From: Niveibacterium sp. SC-1 | GTDB lineage: Bacteria > Pseudomonadota > Gammaproteobacteria > Burkholderiales > Rhodocyclaceae | Assembly: GCF_038235435.1 (NCBI RefSeq) | Contig: NZ_CP151275.1 | Span: forward strand, 3,224,001-3,288,000 | Direction of reading: 5' to 3' | Length of the DNA: 64,000 nt | Part shown: positions 36,689 to 43,902 of the stretch, one piece after another | Layout of the letters: each line of letters starts with the position of its first letter | Position numbering within the stretch: the first letter of the stretch is position 1 | Notes under the pieces: generated by a model | Told to the model about the DNA's origin: nothing | The model's input: only the letters and a program-made list of their open reading frames with translations | The model's database searches: none | Position numbers and translations under genes: made by a program

Positions 36689-37378
36689 ATGGACTGCAAG
36701 ACCCTTGCCTCACTCTTCGCCTTCTGCGCGGGCGCGCTCGCAACTGCTCCCGCCTCCGCGCAGGCCCCGACGACGGATCTACGGGCACTGGCCCTGGATT
36801 TTCTCAAGCAGGAAGCATCAACCGGCGGCCGCACGGTGACGGTGGAGATCCCGGCACGGGCGCAACCGGCTCCGCGCACCTGCATCGCGCCGGAAGCTTT
36901 CCTGCCCCAAGGGCGCCGCGCCTGGGGCAAGACGACCGTAGGGGTGCGCTGCCGCGAACCGCGCTGGACCGTCTATATGCCCGCCCAGGTGAGGGTTCAG
37001 GGTCGCTACCTGGTGGCTGCCCGCCCGCTGGCCTCGGGACAGACGCTGGCGGCCGGCGACTGGAACCTTGCCGAAGGCGATGTCGCGGCCCTGCCTGCCG
37101 GCGTGCTCGAATCACCCATGCAAGCCGAGGGCCGGACACTGCGGCGGGCGGTGGCGGCTTCCAGCCCGCTTGTGGCCGATCAACTTCTGGCCACCCGAGC
37201 CGTTGAAAGAGGCCAGAAGGTGCAAGTGATCTCCCGCGGCGCGGGTTTCGAGGTCAGCAACCAGGGCGAGGCCCTGGCCCCCGCCGCCGATGGGCAGACC
37301 GTTACCGTGCGCCTGGAGGGTGGCCGCATCGTGCAGGGCGTGGCCCGACTCGGGGGTGTTGTGGAAATCCGGCCGTGA
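36689..37378 (+). CDS. flgA: Flagellar P-ring assembly chaperone FlgA
   Basis: FlgA (229 residues) is the periplasmic chaperone for FlgI. A Sec signal (residues 1-25, ending PASAQA) is followed by a region ending in WTVYMPAQVRVQGRYLVAARPLASGQTLAAGDW, the start of the SAF domain. The end, GQKVQVISRGAGFEVSNQGEALAPAADGQTVTVRLEGGRIVQGVARLGGVVEI, is typical. The start at 36689 was chosen because it begins the signal peptide. It is divergent from flgB and leads into flgM and flgN. Confidence 0.95.
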   Translation: MDCKTLASLFAFCAGALATAPASAQAPTTDLRALALDFLKQEASTGGRTVTVEIPARAQPAPRTCIAPEAFLPQGRRAWGKTTVGVRCREPRWTVYMPAQVRVQGRYLVAARPLASGQTLAAGDWNLAEGDVAALPAGVLESPMQAEGRTLRRAVAASSPLVADQLLATRAVERGQKVQVISRGAGFEVSNQGEALAPAADGQTVTVRLEGGRIVQGVARLGGVVEIRP

Positions 37379-37416
37379 CCGACGCCGAAGCTTGCAAAGT
37401 CATTGATAAATCGGGT

Positions 37417-37443
37417 TAAAGTTCTGCTGCGCCACGCCGATAA
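37417..37443 (+). promoter_or_regulatory. FliA (sigma-28) promoter of flgMN
   Basis: TAAAGTTC at 37417-37424, eleven bases, then GCCGATAA at 37436-37443: seven of eight and eight of eight matches to the flagellar sigma-28 consensus at the optimal spacing. The flgM start is 36 bases further. Confidence 0.9.
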
Positions 37444-37478
37444 GACTGACAACAACCAGAAATGCACGGAGCGACCCC

Positions 37479-37775
37479 ATGAAAATCGAAGGTTTCAAGT
37501 CTGCAGGCGTTGGTGGCGACGCCAAGACGCGCCCTGCGCGTGAAGGCGGCGCAAAGACCGAGGCGGCCGGCAACGGCGGCACGAACGTCGCGCTCAGCAA
37601 CATGCAGCAACTCGAAGGCACCCTGGCCGGCGTTTCCGAAGTGGATACGGTCAAGGTCGGCGAGATCAAGCAGGCGATCAGCGAAGGCCGTTTCCGGGTA
37701 GATCCGGAAAAAGTGGCCGATGGCCTGATCCAGAGCGTGCGCGACATGCTCCAGACCCAGGTGCGCAGCGCCTGA
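37479..37775 (+). CDS. flgM: Anti-sigma-28 factor FlgM
   Basis: FlgM (98 residues) binds FliA until the hook is finished and FlgM is exported. The N-terminal half is disordered-looking and rich in Gly, Ala and Lys. The FliA-binding C-terminal helices are clear (VDTVKVGEIKQAISEGRFRVDPEKVADGLIQSVRDML). It has its own excellent FliA promoter, giving the usual feedback loop with fliA at 40231-40983. Confidence 0.95.
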   Translation: MKIEGFKSAGVGGDAKTRPAREGGAKTEAAGNGGTNVALSNMQQLEGTLAGVSEVDTVKVGEIKQAISEGRFRVDPEKVADGLIQSVRDMLQTQVRSA

Positions 37776-37891
37776 GTCTCACCCGCGCCAGCCGGTAATG
37801 CCGCGCGCGCCGCTCGCGCGTGCGGCCTTCGACGGGTACAGTAGCCAGCATTCGCATCCACCCTATCGCGACTGAAACTGGCTGCCGCCTC

Positions 37892-38371
37892 ATGGCCGAT
37901 ATTCCCGCCGAAGCAATCAATTCCTTCCGAGCCCTGCTCGCCGACACTATCGGTCAGCTGGAGGAGTTCGTCCGTCTCCTCGACAAGGAACGCAAGCTGC
38001 TGGAGGCCGCCGATGCCGAAGCGCTGCTAAGCCTTGCCGCCGACAAGAGCGCCGCGATCCAGCGGCTGCAACGCTCCGAAAATGCGCGCGCGCTGGCATT
38101 GGCACGCCACGGCGTCGACAACTCGCGTACAGCCATCGATTCGTTGATCGCAGGCCCGGCCAAAGCCGCCGAGTCCGCCTGGCAGCATTACCTGCGACTG
38201 GTCGAACGAGTGCGCGACATGAATCGCGACAACGGCATCCTTGTTCGCGAGCAGATGAGCTTCAACCAGAAAGCCCTGGGTGCCCTTCTGGCGGCCAGTG
38301 AAACCGGCCTCTACGACGCCGGTGGTCTGGCGACTGGCCGGCCGGGCGGCCGTCATCTCGGCAGCGTCTGA
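37892..38371 (+). CDS. flgN: FlgK/FlgL export chaperone FlgN
   Basis: FlgN (159 residues) is the cytoplasmic chaperone for the junction proteins FlgK and FlgL. It is helical throughout, with the family pattern LLADTIGQLEEFVRLLDKERKLLEAADAEALLSLAADKSAAIQRLQ near the start and MNRDNGILVREQMSFNQKALGALLA near the end. The ATG at 37892 follows flgM by 116 bases. A coupled flgM-flgN unit is the usual arrangement. Confidence 0.92.
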   Translation: MADIPAEAINSFRALLADTIGQLEEFVRLLDKERKLLEAADAEALLSLAADKSAAIQRLQRSENARALALARHGVDNSRTAIDSLIAGPAKAAESAWQHYLRLVERVRDMNRDNGILVREQMSFNQKALGALLAASETGLYDAGGLATGRPGGRHLGSV

Positions 38372-38436
38372 CGCGCCGGGCCGCGATCCGGCCGCCTAAC
38401 CCGGCCGCCTTCGCGTAGTCGCCCTGAGTTGTGGAA

Positions 38437-38451
38437 CGGCAGCATCTGCCG
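38437..38451. repeat. Palindrome CGGCA-N5-TGCCG between convergent flgN and motD
   Basis: CGGCA-GCATC-TGCCG is a perfect copy of the motif seen in flagellar promoter regions, but here it sits between the 3' ends of two convergent genes. That position fits an extragenic palindrome at least as well as a regulatory site. The rest of the gap, 38372-38560, holds no gene. Confidence 0.5.
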
Positions 38452-38560
38452 GCGCGCCGCTTTGGCCTCAAACACCAGGGTGCGCGGCAAGTAGTGCCTT
38501 CCAGCGCCACATTCGTCCGCCCGGTAGCCGCCGTACCCATCAGCCGCCGGGCGCCGCCAC

Positions 38561-39397
38561 TCAAGGCATCGGCGCTCCAAGCACCGCGCCTTCGGCAGGC
38601 GCACTGCCTGTCACACTCGCCGGCGCAGCTTCGTTCGCCTCCGGCGGCAGCATGGACTCGATCAGGATCGCGACGCGGCGATTGCGTGCCCTCCCCTCCG
38701 GCGTGCTGTTGTCGGCCACCGGGCGCTGGTCGGCATAGCCTGCGGCCGTCAGGCGGCGCGGATCGACCCGGGCATCGATGAAAGTCCGCACCACCGTCGC
38801 GGCGCGCACGGCCGACAGCTCCCAATTGGAAGCGAAAAGCGAATTGGCGATCGGCGACGTATCGGTATGCCCTTCGACCTTGACGGGGAAATCGCCCTGC
38901 GAGAGCACTTCGCCGATGGCGCGCATCGCGCGCGCCGCTTCGTTCCCCAACACCGCCTCGCCCGGGTTGAACAGAACGCTCGCGTTGATTTCGATGCTGA
39001 TGCCGTATGGGCCGTCGTTGATCGTGACGCGGCCCTCGCGCACCAGGGGCGCGAGCACGCGACGAACCTGTTCGGCCATGTCCTGCATCTGGCGGCGCAG
39101 GCGCTTGCGCGCTTCTTCACGCGGATCGGCCTGCGTCTTGGGTTGCTTGACCGCAGGCACGGTGGCGGCCACCGCCGTGCGTGGCGCGACCTGCATGCCC
39201 TCGGCGTTGGTGTCGACGCTGCGAAAGGCATTGACCAGCGAATTCGAGAGCACGCGGTACTTGCCCTCATTGATCGAGCTGATCGCGTACATCACCACGA
39301 AGAAGGCGAACAACAGGGTGATGAAATCGGCGTACGAGACCAGCCAGCGCTCGTGGTTCTCGTGCTCTTCCTCGTGTTTGCGGCGGCGTCCGGCCAT
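38561..39397 (-). CDS. motD: Flagellar motor stator protein MotD (MotB family)
   Basis: This 278-residue protein is the peptidoglycan-anchored half of a stator. The plug/membrane region reads ENHERWLVSYADFITLLFAFFVVMYAISS, with proton-carrying Asp at residue 24. The C-terminal OmpA-like domain is complete (VEGHTDTSPIANSLFASNWELSAVRAATVVRTFIDARVDPRRLTAAGYADQRPV). The position after fliA and motC matches Pseudomonas motCD rather than enteric motAB. The start at 39397 was chosen because it gives the usual short cytoplasmic tail. Confidence 0.93.
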   Translation of the reverse strand: MAGRRRKHEEEHENHERWLVSYADFITLLFAFFVVMYAISSINEGKYRVLSNSLVNAFRSVDTNAEGMQVAPRTAVAATVPAVKQPKTQADPREEARKRLRRQMQDMAEQVRRVLAPLVREGRVTINDGPYGISIEINASVLFNPGEAVLGNEAARAMRAIGEVLSQGDFPVKVEGHTDTSPIANSLFASNWELSAVRAATVVRTFIDARVDPRRLTAAGYADQRPVADNSTPEGRARNRRVAILIESMLPPEANEAAPASVTGSAPAEGAVLGAPMP

Positions 39398-39423
39398 GCT
39401 TGCTGCGTTCTTTTCTGGAGTAC

Positions 39424-39466
39424 CTGCCAGAGAACGGCAGCAGATCGCCGGACTTGAATCCGGCGA
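39424..39466 (-). promoter_or_regulatory. Two adjacent hairpins between motC and motD
   Basis: On the minus strand a perfect 8-bp stem with a 6-base loop (TCGCCGGA / TCCGGCGA, 39445-39466) begins 12 bases after the motC stop. It is followed by a 5-bp stem (CTGCC / GGCAG, 39424-39440). No T-run follows. They could stabilise motC mRNA or tune motD translation. Confidence 0.4.
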
Positions 39467-39477
39467 CGCGAAAACCG

Positions 39478-40218
39478 CTAGACGATGTAGCCCTGCAGCC
39501 GGCTTTCGATGATGCGCGGGTTGTCGCCGTGGGCGATCCCGACGAGACCATCGACCAGCATCTCGCGCATCGCCACCATGCGCGCGATATGGGCCTGCAG
39601 CTTCTTGGCTACCGGCAGGAAGATCAGGTTGGCCGAGCCAACCCCGTAGATCGTCGCCACGAAGGCCACCGCGATCCCGGCCCCCAGCTTGGACGGGTCG
39701 GAGAGGTTCTCCATCACGTGGATGAGGCCCATGACAGCCCCCAGGATGCCCACGGTCGGCGCGTAGCCCCCCGCCGACTCCCATACCTTGGCGCCGGTCT
39801 TGAGCTGCTGCTCCCAGGCCCCGATCTCCACATCCAGGACGTCACGCAGGCGATCTGGCTCCACGCCATCGACCAGAAGCTGCAGGCCCTTGGCCGCAAA
39901 GGGGTCGCGCAGGGCCCCGGCCGGTCCTTCTAGCGCCAGCAGGCCTTCCTTGCGAGCGATGTTGCTCCAGTTGACGATCTGGTCGATCGCCTGACGAAAG
40001 GGCGGCACCGGCGGCCTGAAGATCCAGCCGAACATCGACAGGCCCAGGCGGAACACCGGAAAAGGGCTTTGCAGCATCACCGCCCCCAGCGTGCCGCCGA
40101 TAACGATGAGGAAAGCCGTGGGTTGCACCAGCGAGTTGATGTGCCCGCCTTCGAGCAACTGGCCCGCGATGATCGCGCCGATCCCGAGGAGCAGCCCCGC
40201 AATGCTGATCTTGTCCAT
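39478..40218 (-). CDS. motC: Flagellar motor stator protein MotC (MotA family)
   Basis: This 246-residue protein is the four-helix proton-channel half of a stator. It begins MDKISIAGLLLGIGAIIAGQLLEGGHINSLVQPTAFLIVIGGTLGAVML. The conserved cytoplasmic loop is present, followed by the last two helices (YAPTVGILGAVMGLIHVMENLSDPSKLGAGIAVAFVATIYGVGSANLIFLPVAKKL). It starts 12 bases after fliA. The chemotaxis genes usually found between fliA and motC in pseudomonads are absent. Confidence 0.93.
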   Translation of the reverse strand: MDKISIAGLLLGIGAIIAGQLLEGGHINSLVQPTAFLIVIGGTLGAVMLQSPFPVFRLGLSMFGWIFRPPVPPFRQAIDQIVNWSNIARKEGLLALEGPAGALRDPFAAKGLQLLVDGVEPDRLRDVLDVEIGAWEQQLKTGAKVWESAGGYAPTVGILGAVMGLIHVMENLSDPSKLGAGIAVAFVATIYGVGSANLIFLPVAKKLQAHIARMVAMREMLVDGLVGIAHGDNPRIIESRLQGYIV

Positions 40219-40230
40219 AGGCGCGGCCGC

Positions 40231-40983
40231 TTAGGTCTGCGCGCGTCGGCCGCGGGTGCTGGTCCCTTTGGCAGCGGCGCCCATGATGCGAGAGCGCAGA
40301 CGGGCGATCGCCTGGCTATGAAGCTGACAGACGCGCGATTCGGACACGCCCAGAACCTCGCCGATCTCGCGCAGGTTCAGGTCTTCCTCGTAGTAAAGGC
40401 CCATGACCATCTTTTCACGTTCCGGAAGGTCGTCGATCGCCTGGACGAGGCCCTCGCGCATGCTCTTGTCTTCGAGCAGCGCAAGCGGATCGCTTTCCGA
40501 ACCGACGATATGGCGGTCGAGGAAACTCTCTTCATCCTCGTCGCCGAAATCTTCGAAGTACACGAGCTGGTAGCCGCGTGCCTCCTGCAGCATCTTTTGA
40601 TAGTCCGCGAGGCTCATGCCCAGCGAATCGGCCAGCTCCTTTTCGGTCGGCTGGCGGCCAAAGCGTTGTTCGAGCTGATGGATCGCGGTCTCGATCCGGC
40701 GCATTTCCCGCCGCAGGCTGCGCGGCAACCAGTCGTTCTCGCGCAGGCCGTCGAGCATCGCACCGCGGATGCGCTGCACGGCGTAGGTCTCGAACTGCGC
40801 GCCCAGGCCTTCTTCATAGCGCCCGATGGCGTCGAGAAGGCCGAGCATGCCGTTCTGGATGATGTCCTCGACCTGCACGCTCGCGGGCAGCTTGGCCATC
40901 AGGTGATAGGCGATCCGCTTCACAAGCGGAACGTACTGCGTGACAAGCTGATTCTTGTCCAGTGTTCCCGACGCGGTGTACAT
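40231..40983 (-). CDS. fliA: RNA polymerase sigma-28 factor FliA
   Basis: FliA (250 residues) transcribes late flagellar genes. Regions are clear: sigma2 (LVTQYVPLVKRIAYHLMAKLPASVQVEDIIQNGMLGLLDAIGRYEEGLGAQFETYAVQRIRGAMLDGLRENDWLPRSLRR), sigma3, and sigma4 with its helix-turn-helix (LPEREKMVMGLYYEEDLNLREIGEVLGVSESRVCQLHSQAIARLR). I chose the ATG at 40983, which gives the usual N-terminus; upstream frame is unrelated. A 6-bp hairpin (41002-41018) lies in its leader. It is inhibited by FlgM encoded at 37479. Confidence 0.96.
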   Translation of the reverse strand: MYTASGTLDKNQLVTQYVPLVKRIAYHLMAKLPASVQVEDIIQNGMLGLLDAIGRYEEGLGAQFETYAVQRIRGAMLDGLRENDWLPRSLRREMRRIETAIHQLEQRFGRQPTEKELADSLGMSLADYQKMLQEARGYQLVYFEDFGDEDEESFLDRHIVGSESDPLALLEDKSMREGLVQAIDDLPEREKMVMGLYYEEDLNLREIGEVLGVSESRVCQLHSQAIARLRSRIMGAAAKGTSTRGRRAQT

Positions 40984-41001
40984 GGTGTGTGACTCGCTCT
41001 C

Positions 41002-41018
41002 AGAGGTTGAACACCTCT
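41002..41018 (-). promoter_or_regulatory. Hairpin in the fliA leader
   Basis: AGAGGT and ACCTCT form a perfect 6-bp stem around a 5-base loop, 19 bases before the fliA start. Purine-rich AGAGGT is the best Shine-Dalgarno-like sequence near by, so pairing could limit ribosome access. Confidence 0.35.
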
Positions 41019-41173
41019 TTACCTGCCTCGGCAGTATCGGCCCCCACAAAGGGGGTCGCCCCCGCATCATTCCACACTAACGGCCGCCCAGAAGGAAAAT
41101 TGAGCCCTGCCCCATCCTTTCGGCCCGGGTCGGGCCGCTCCAACCAACTTCGTCCGCACAAGACCGAATCGGT

Positions 41174-41953
41174 TCAAGTTCCGAGGGCCAGCGGCGCCCG
41201 ACTGGCGCGCTGCGCGAGACCCAGCACCCGATCCAGGAAGCGCTCACCGCCGCCTGCGCTCACGGCGGCCGCGGCGGCACTCGCCTCCAGACCGTGGATC
41301 CGCCGCAGCGCGAGTACGGTTTGTTGCTGCGCCACCCGCATCAGATTGTCGAGCAAGGCTTCGCCTTCGTCCGGGCGCCGACACCCCGCGAGGGCAAGGT
41401 CGAGCTGCGCCCACGGGCCGCCTTCCAGCCGCTTGATCAGGGTATAGGCCTCGGTGACCGAGCGCGGCGTGCCATCGACGGCGACGATCAGGCGCTGGGC
41501 CGCCAGCGCGAACGACGACAGCCGCATGGCCTCATCCGGCCGCGCATGAATCACCCACAAGTCGCTGCCGGCCTGCAGGCGCCTGCAGGTTTCGCGAAAG
41601 CGTGCCGCGTACAGACGGTCTGCTCGACCCAGTCCGCGCGCCAGCCGCGCCGCCGAATACAGCGAGCATCCCGGCAAGGCCTGGACCTGCGCGTGTTCCA
41701 GCGACACCTCGCCCTCGACCACCTGACCGAGGTCGAAGCGCGGACTCACGCCCATGACGTCCCCCAGGTTGCCGCAGGCTTCGGCTTCGTCGAAGAGCAG
41801 TACCTGGCGGCCGGCCTGGGCACGGGTCATGACCTGACCCGCCGTCCAGCGCAGCGCCCCGCTGCCGCAGGCAAGCACCGCCACCACCTGGGGTGGCGCC
41901 TTGGAGAGCAGCCGGCGCAGACCGGCGGCCTGGTCTTCGAATCCGCCTCTCAC
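41174..41953 (-). CDS. flhG: Degenerate FlhG/FleN (ParA/MinD-like) flagellar number regulator
   Basis: This 259-residue protein follows flhF with a 4-base overlap, the normal place for FlhG, which limits flagellar number with FlhF. The N-terminus matches FlhG (DQAAGLRRLLSKAPPQVVAVLACGSG). The fold markers persist (QVLLFDEAEACGNLGDVMGVSPRFDLGQVVEG; SLYSAARLARGL). However, the deviant Walker A (KGGxGKT) is replaced by ACGSGALRWT near residues 28-37, without either lysine, so classical ATP binding is unlikely. It may act as an ATP-independent partner of FlhF, or the gene may be decaying. Confidence 0.8.
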   Translation of the reverse strand: MRGGFEDQAAGLRRLLSKAPPQVVAVLACGSGALRWTAGQVMTRAQAGRQVLLFDEAEACGNLGDVMGVSPRFDLGQVVEGEVSLEHAQVQALPGCSLYSAARLARGLGRADRLYAARFRETCRRLQAGSDLWVIHARPDEAMRLSSFALAAQRLIVAVDGTPRSVTEAYTLIKRLEGGPWAQLDLALAGCRRPDEGEALLDNLMRVAQQQTVLALRRIHGLEASAAAAAVSAGGGERFLDRVLGLAQRASRAPLALGT

Positions 41954-43623
41954 TGGCGCCCTCCCCGTTGTGCCGCTTGCGCGCCCGGCCGACTGGCAGC
42001 CAGGAGGCCCGCGTCCTCGGCCGAGATACGGAAAGGTGACTCGGGCGAGAGTTCGCGCAATGCGCGATGCACCAGCCAGGCACGATTGGGCAGATGCAGA
42101 TCCTCGGGCACGCGTTGGCCGTTGGCGACGTAGAAGGCGCGCAATTCATGGCGGATCAGCACGTCGAGCACCGGTCCCAGCGAAGCCGCTTCATCGGTCT
42201 TGGAGAGGATACAGCCCGCGAGATCCGGCCCCTCGTAGGCACGCAGTACGTCTTCCAGCGTGTCGCCGCGAGCGGTGGCATTGAGCAGCAGCAGGCGACG
42301 CACACAGCCGGCGCCGGCGAGCATCGCGGCCTGGTCGGCCACCATTTTGTCGCGCTGGCTCATGCCGATGGTGTCGATGAGCACCATGTGCTTGCCCGAG
42401 AGATCCTGCAACGTGCGGCGCAGGTCGGCCGCATCGCGCACCGCATGAACCTGGACGCCGAGGATGCGGCCGTAGATGCGCAGCTGTTCGTGCGCGCCGA
42501 TCCGGTAGCCGTCGGTGGTGATCAGCGCGAGTTTGTCGGCGCCGTGGCGCACCACGCAACGCGCGGCAAGCTTGGCCGTGGTCGTGGTCTTGCCCACACC
42601 GGTCGGGCCCACCAGCGCGTAGACACCGCCACGCTCTATCAGGTCGGACTCGGACTCCAGCGTCAGCAGGCGTCGATTGATCTGCGCCCGCAGGAGGTTG
42701 CGCGCTTCGTCGTGCGGAGCCTCGGCGGGCACCGCTTCCACCAGTTCGCGCGCCAGCTGCGCCGAGAACCCGGCTTCCAGGAGATCGCTCATGGCCTGCG
42801 CGCGGATCGGAGCGCCTCGTGTGAGCTCGCCCCAGGCAAAGCCGGCGAGCTGGCGTTCGATCATGCCGCGGATGGCACCGAGTTCCCCCATCAGGTGGGC
42901 GTTAGCGGTTTCCAGGGCGCGGACCTTGTCTTCTTCGGCCGCGGCGCGGGCCTCCGAGGAAGACTGGCGCGGACGCTCGATTTCGCGGGCCGGTTCGGCG
43001 CGACGCGGCGGCTGTTCGCGCTCGCGCGGCATCAGGGGTTCCCGTTCGCGCGGCATTTCGCGGGCAGGTTCGCGGCGCGGCTCGATTTCGGCGCCGTCGT
43101 CGTAGGCGGCACGGATCGCGCGGTAGCCATCGTCCAACGGACGGGCGCGCTCGGCCTCCAGTTCGCGACGCGCGGCGAACAGCGGCTCCGGCTGTACCTG
43201 CGGACGGACGACGGAAGGCACCGGATTGCCCCAGTTGTCGACTCGCGGCGGAATGAAGGGACGCACCTGCGCGCGCTGGTCGCTCACCATGTGGGGAACG
43301 CCGGCGGGCAGGCCGGGGCCGCCGCTCGCTTCCATCGGTGCGCGCGCAACGCGGGTGGAGAGACTCACATGGAAGTCCTCGGCCTCGCCGTCTTCCTCCG
43401 CCAGCGCGGGAGAAACAGGCGACCGAACTGGTTCGGCCGCAGCATTGACGCGGCGCACTGCGCTCTGGACCGCGCCCACCTCTTCGGCGGGCAGCGCCAG
43501 GATCTCGACGCCATCGTTGACCGCGCGATTGGAGAGCACCACGGCGTCGGGGCCGAGCTCCTCCTTGACCATGCGCAGAGCCTCGCGGGCAGTGCGGCCG
43601 TAATAGCGCTTGACGTTGACCAT
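41950..43623 (-). CDS. flhF: Flagellar SRP-like GTPase FlhF
   Basis: FlhF (557 residues) directs the site of flagellar assembly. The N-terminus MVNVKRYYGRTAREALRMVKEELGPDAVVLSNRAV is typical. A long basic and acidic, Arg/Glu-rich B domain spans about 130-250. The NG GTPase domain follows, with P-loop GPTGVGKTTTTAKLA (G339-), the region ITTDGYRIGAHEQLRIYGRILGVQV, DTIGMSQRD and SKTDEAASLG. The B domain makes it longer than many FlhF proteins. Its upstream region carries three palindromes and a possible sigma-54 element. Confidence 0.94.
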   Translation of the reverse strand: MVNVKRYYGRTAREALRMVKEELGPDAVVLSNRAVNDGVEILALPAEEVGAVQSAVRRVNAAAEPVRSPVSPALAEEDGEAEDFHVSLSTRVARAPMEASGGPGLPAGVPHMVSDQRAQVRPFIPPRVDNWGNPVPSVVRPQVQPEPLFAARRELEAERARPLDDGYRAIRAAYDDGAEIEPRREPAREMPREREPLMPREREQPPRRAEPAREIERPRQSSSEARAAAEEDKVRALETANAHLMGELGAIRGMIERQLAGFAWGELTRGAPIRAQAMSDLLEAGFSAQLARELVEAVPAEAPHDEARNLLRAQINRRLLTLESESDLIERGGVYALVGPTGVGKTTTTAKLAARCVVRHGADKLALITTDGYRIGAHEQLRIYGRILGVQVHAVRDAADLRRTLQDLSGKHMVLIDTIGMSQRDKMVADQAAMLAGAGCVRRLLLLNATARGDTLEDVLRAYEGPDLAGCILSKTDEAASLGPVLDVLIRHELRAFYVANGQRVPEDLHLPNRAWLVHRALRELSPESPFRISAEDAGLLAASRPGAQAAQRGGRQ

Positions 43624-43682
43624 GGCATACCTCCGGTGCGGCGTGTTTCGTGCCGTCGCGCGGGTTTCGCTGGCGTCTGTTC

Positions 43683-43698
43683 AGCAAGACGCGTTCCC
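43683..43698 (-). promoter_or_regulatory. Possible sigma-54 promoter of flhF
   Basis: On the minus strand GGGAACGCGTCTTGCT has correctly spaced GG and GC, TTGCT at -12 and ACG in the -24 box, but lacks the first T and C of TGGC. It lies 60 bases before the flhF start. Confidence 0.4.
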
Positions 43699-43717
43699 GG
43701 CAAATCGGCTTCCTGGG

Positions 43718-43827
43718 AGGCATTATTTGCCGCCCGCCCTCGCTTCCAGCGCGCAAACAGCGCGGGAAAAACGGCCCTATTCGATCCGGGGGCCGACAGC
43801 TTTTGCCGCACGCGGCGAAGCTTGCCG
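43718..43827. promoter_or_regulatory. Three near-matches to the flagellar palindrome upstream of flhF
   Basis: AGGCA-TTATT-TGCCG (43718-43732), CGACA-GCTTT-TGCCG (43794-43808) and CGGCG-AAGCT-TGCCG (43813-43827) each have the 5-base spacer, a perfect right half and one mismatch in the left half. They lie 20-145 bases upstream of the candidate sigma-54 element, normal for activator sites. Confidence 0.4.
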
Positions 43828-43902
43828 TAGCGAGAACGGTGGCGGGGATGGTGGTAGCGACGCGGTACGCCGCCATGGGGCCGCCGGGCGGCGGCCCCGA
43901 AC

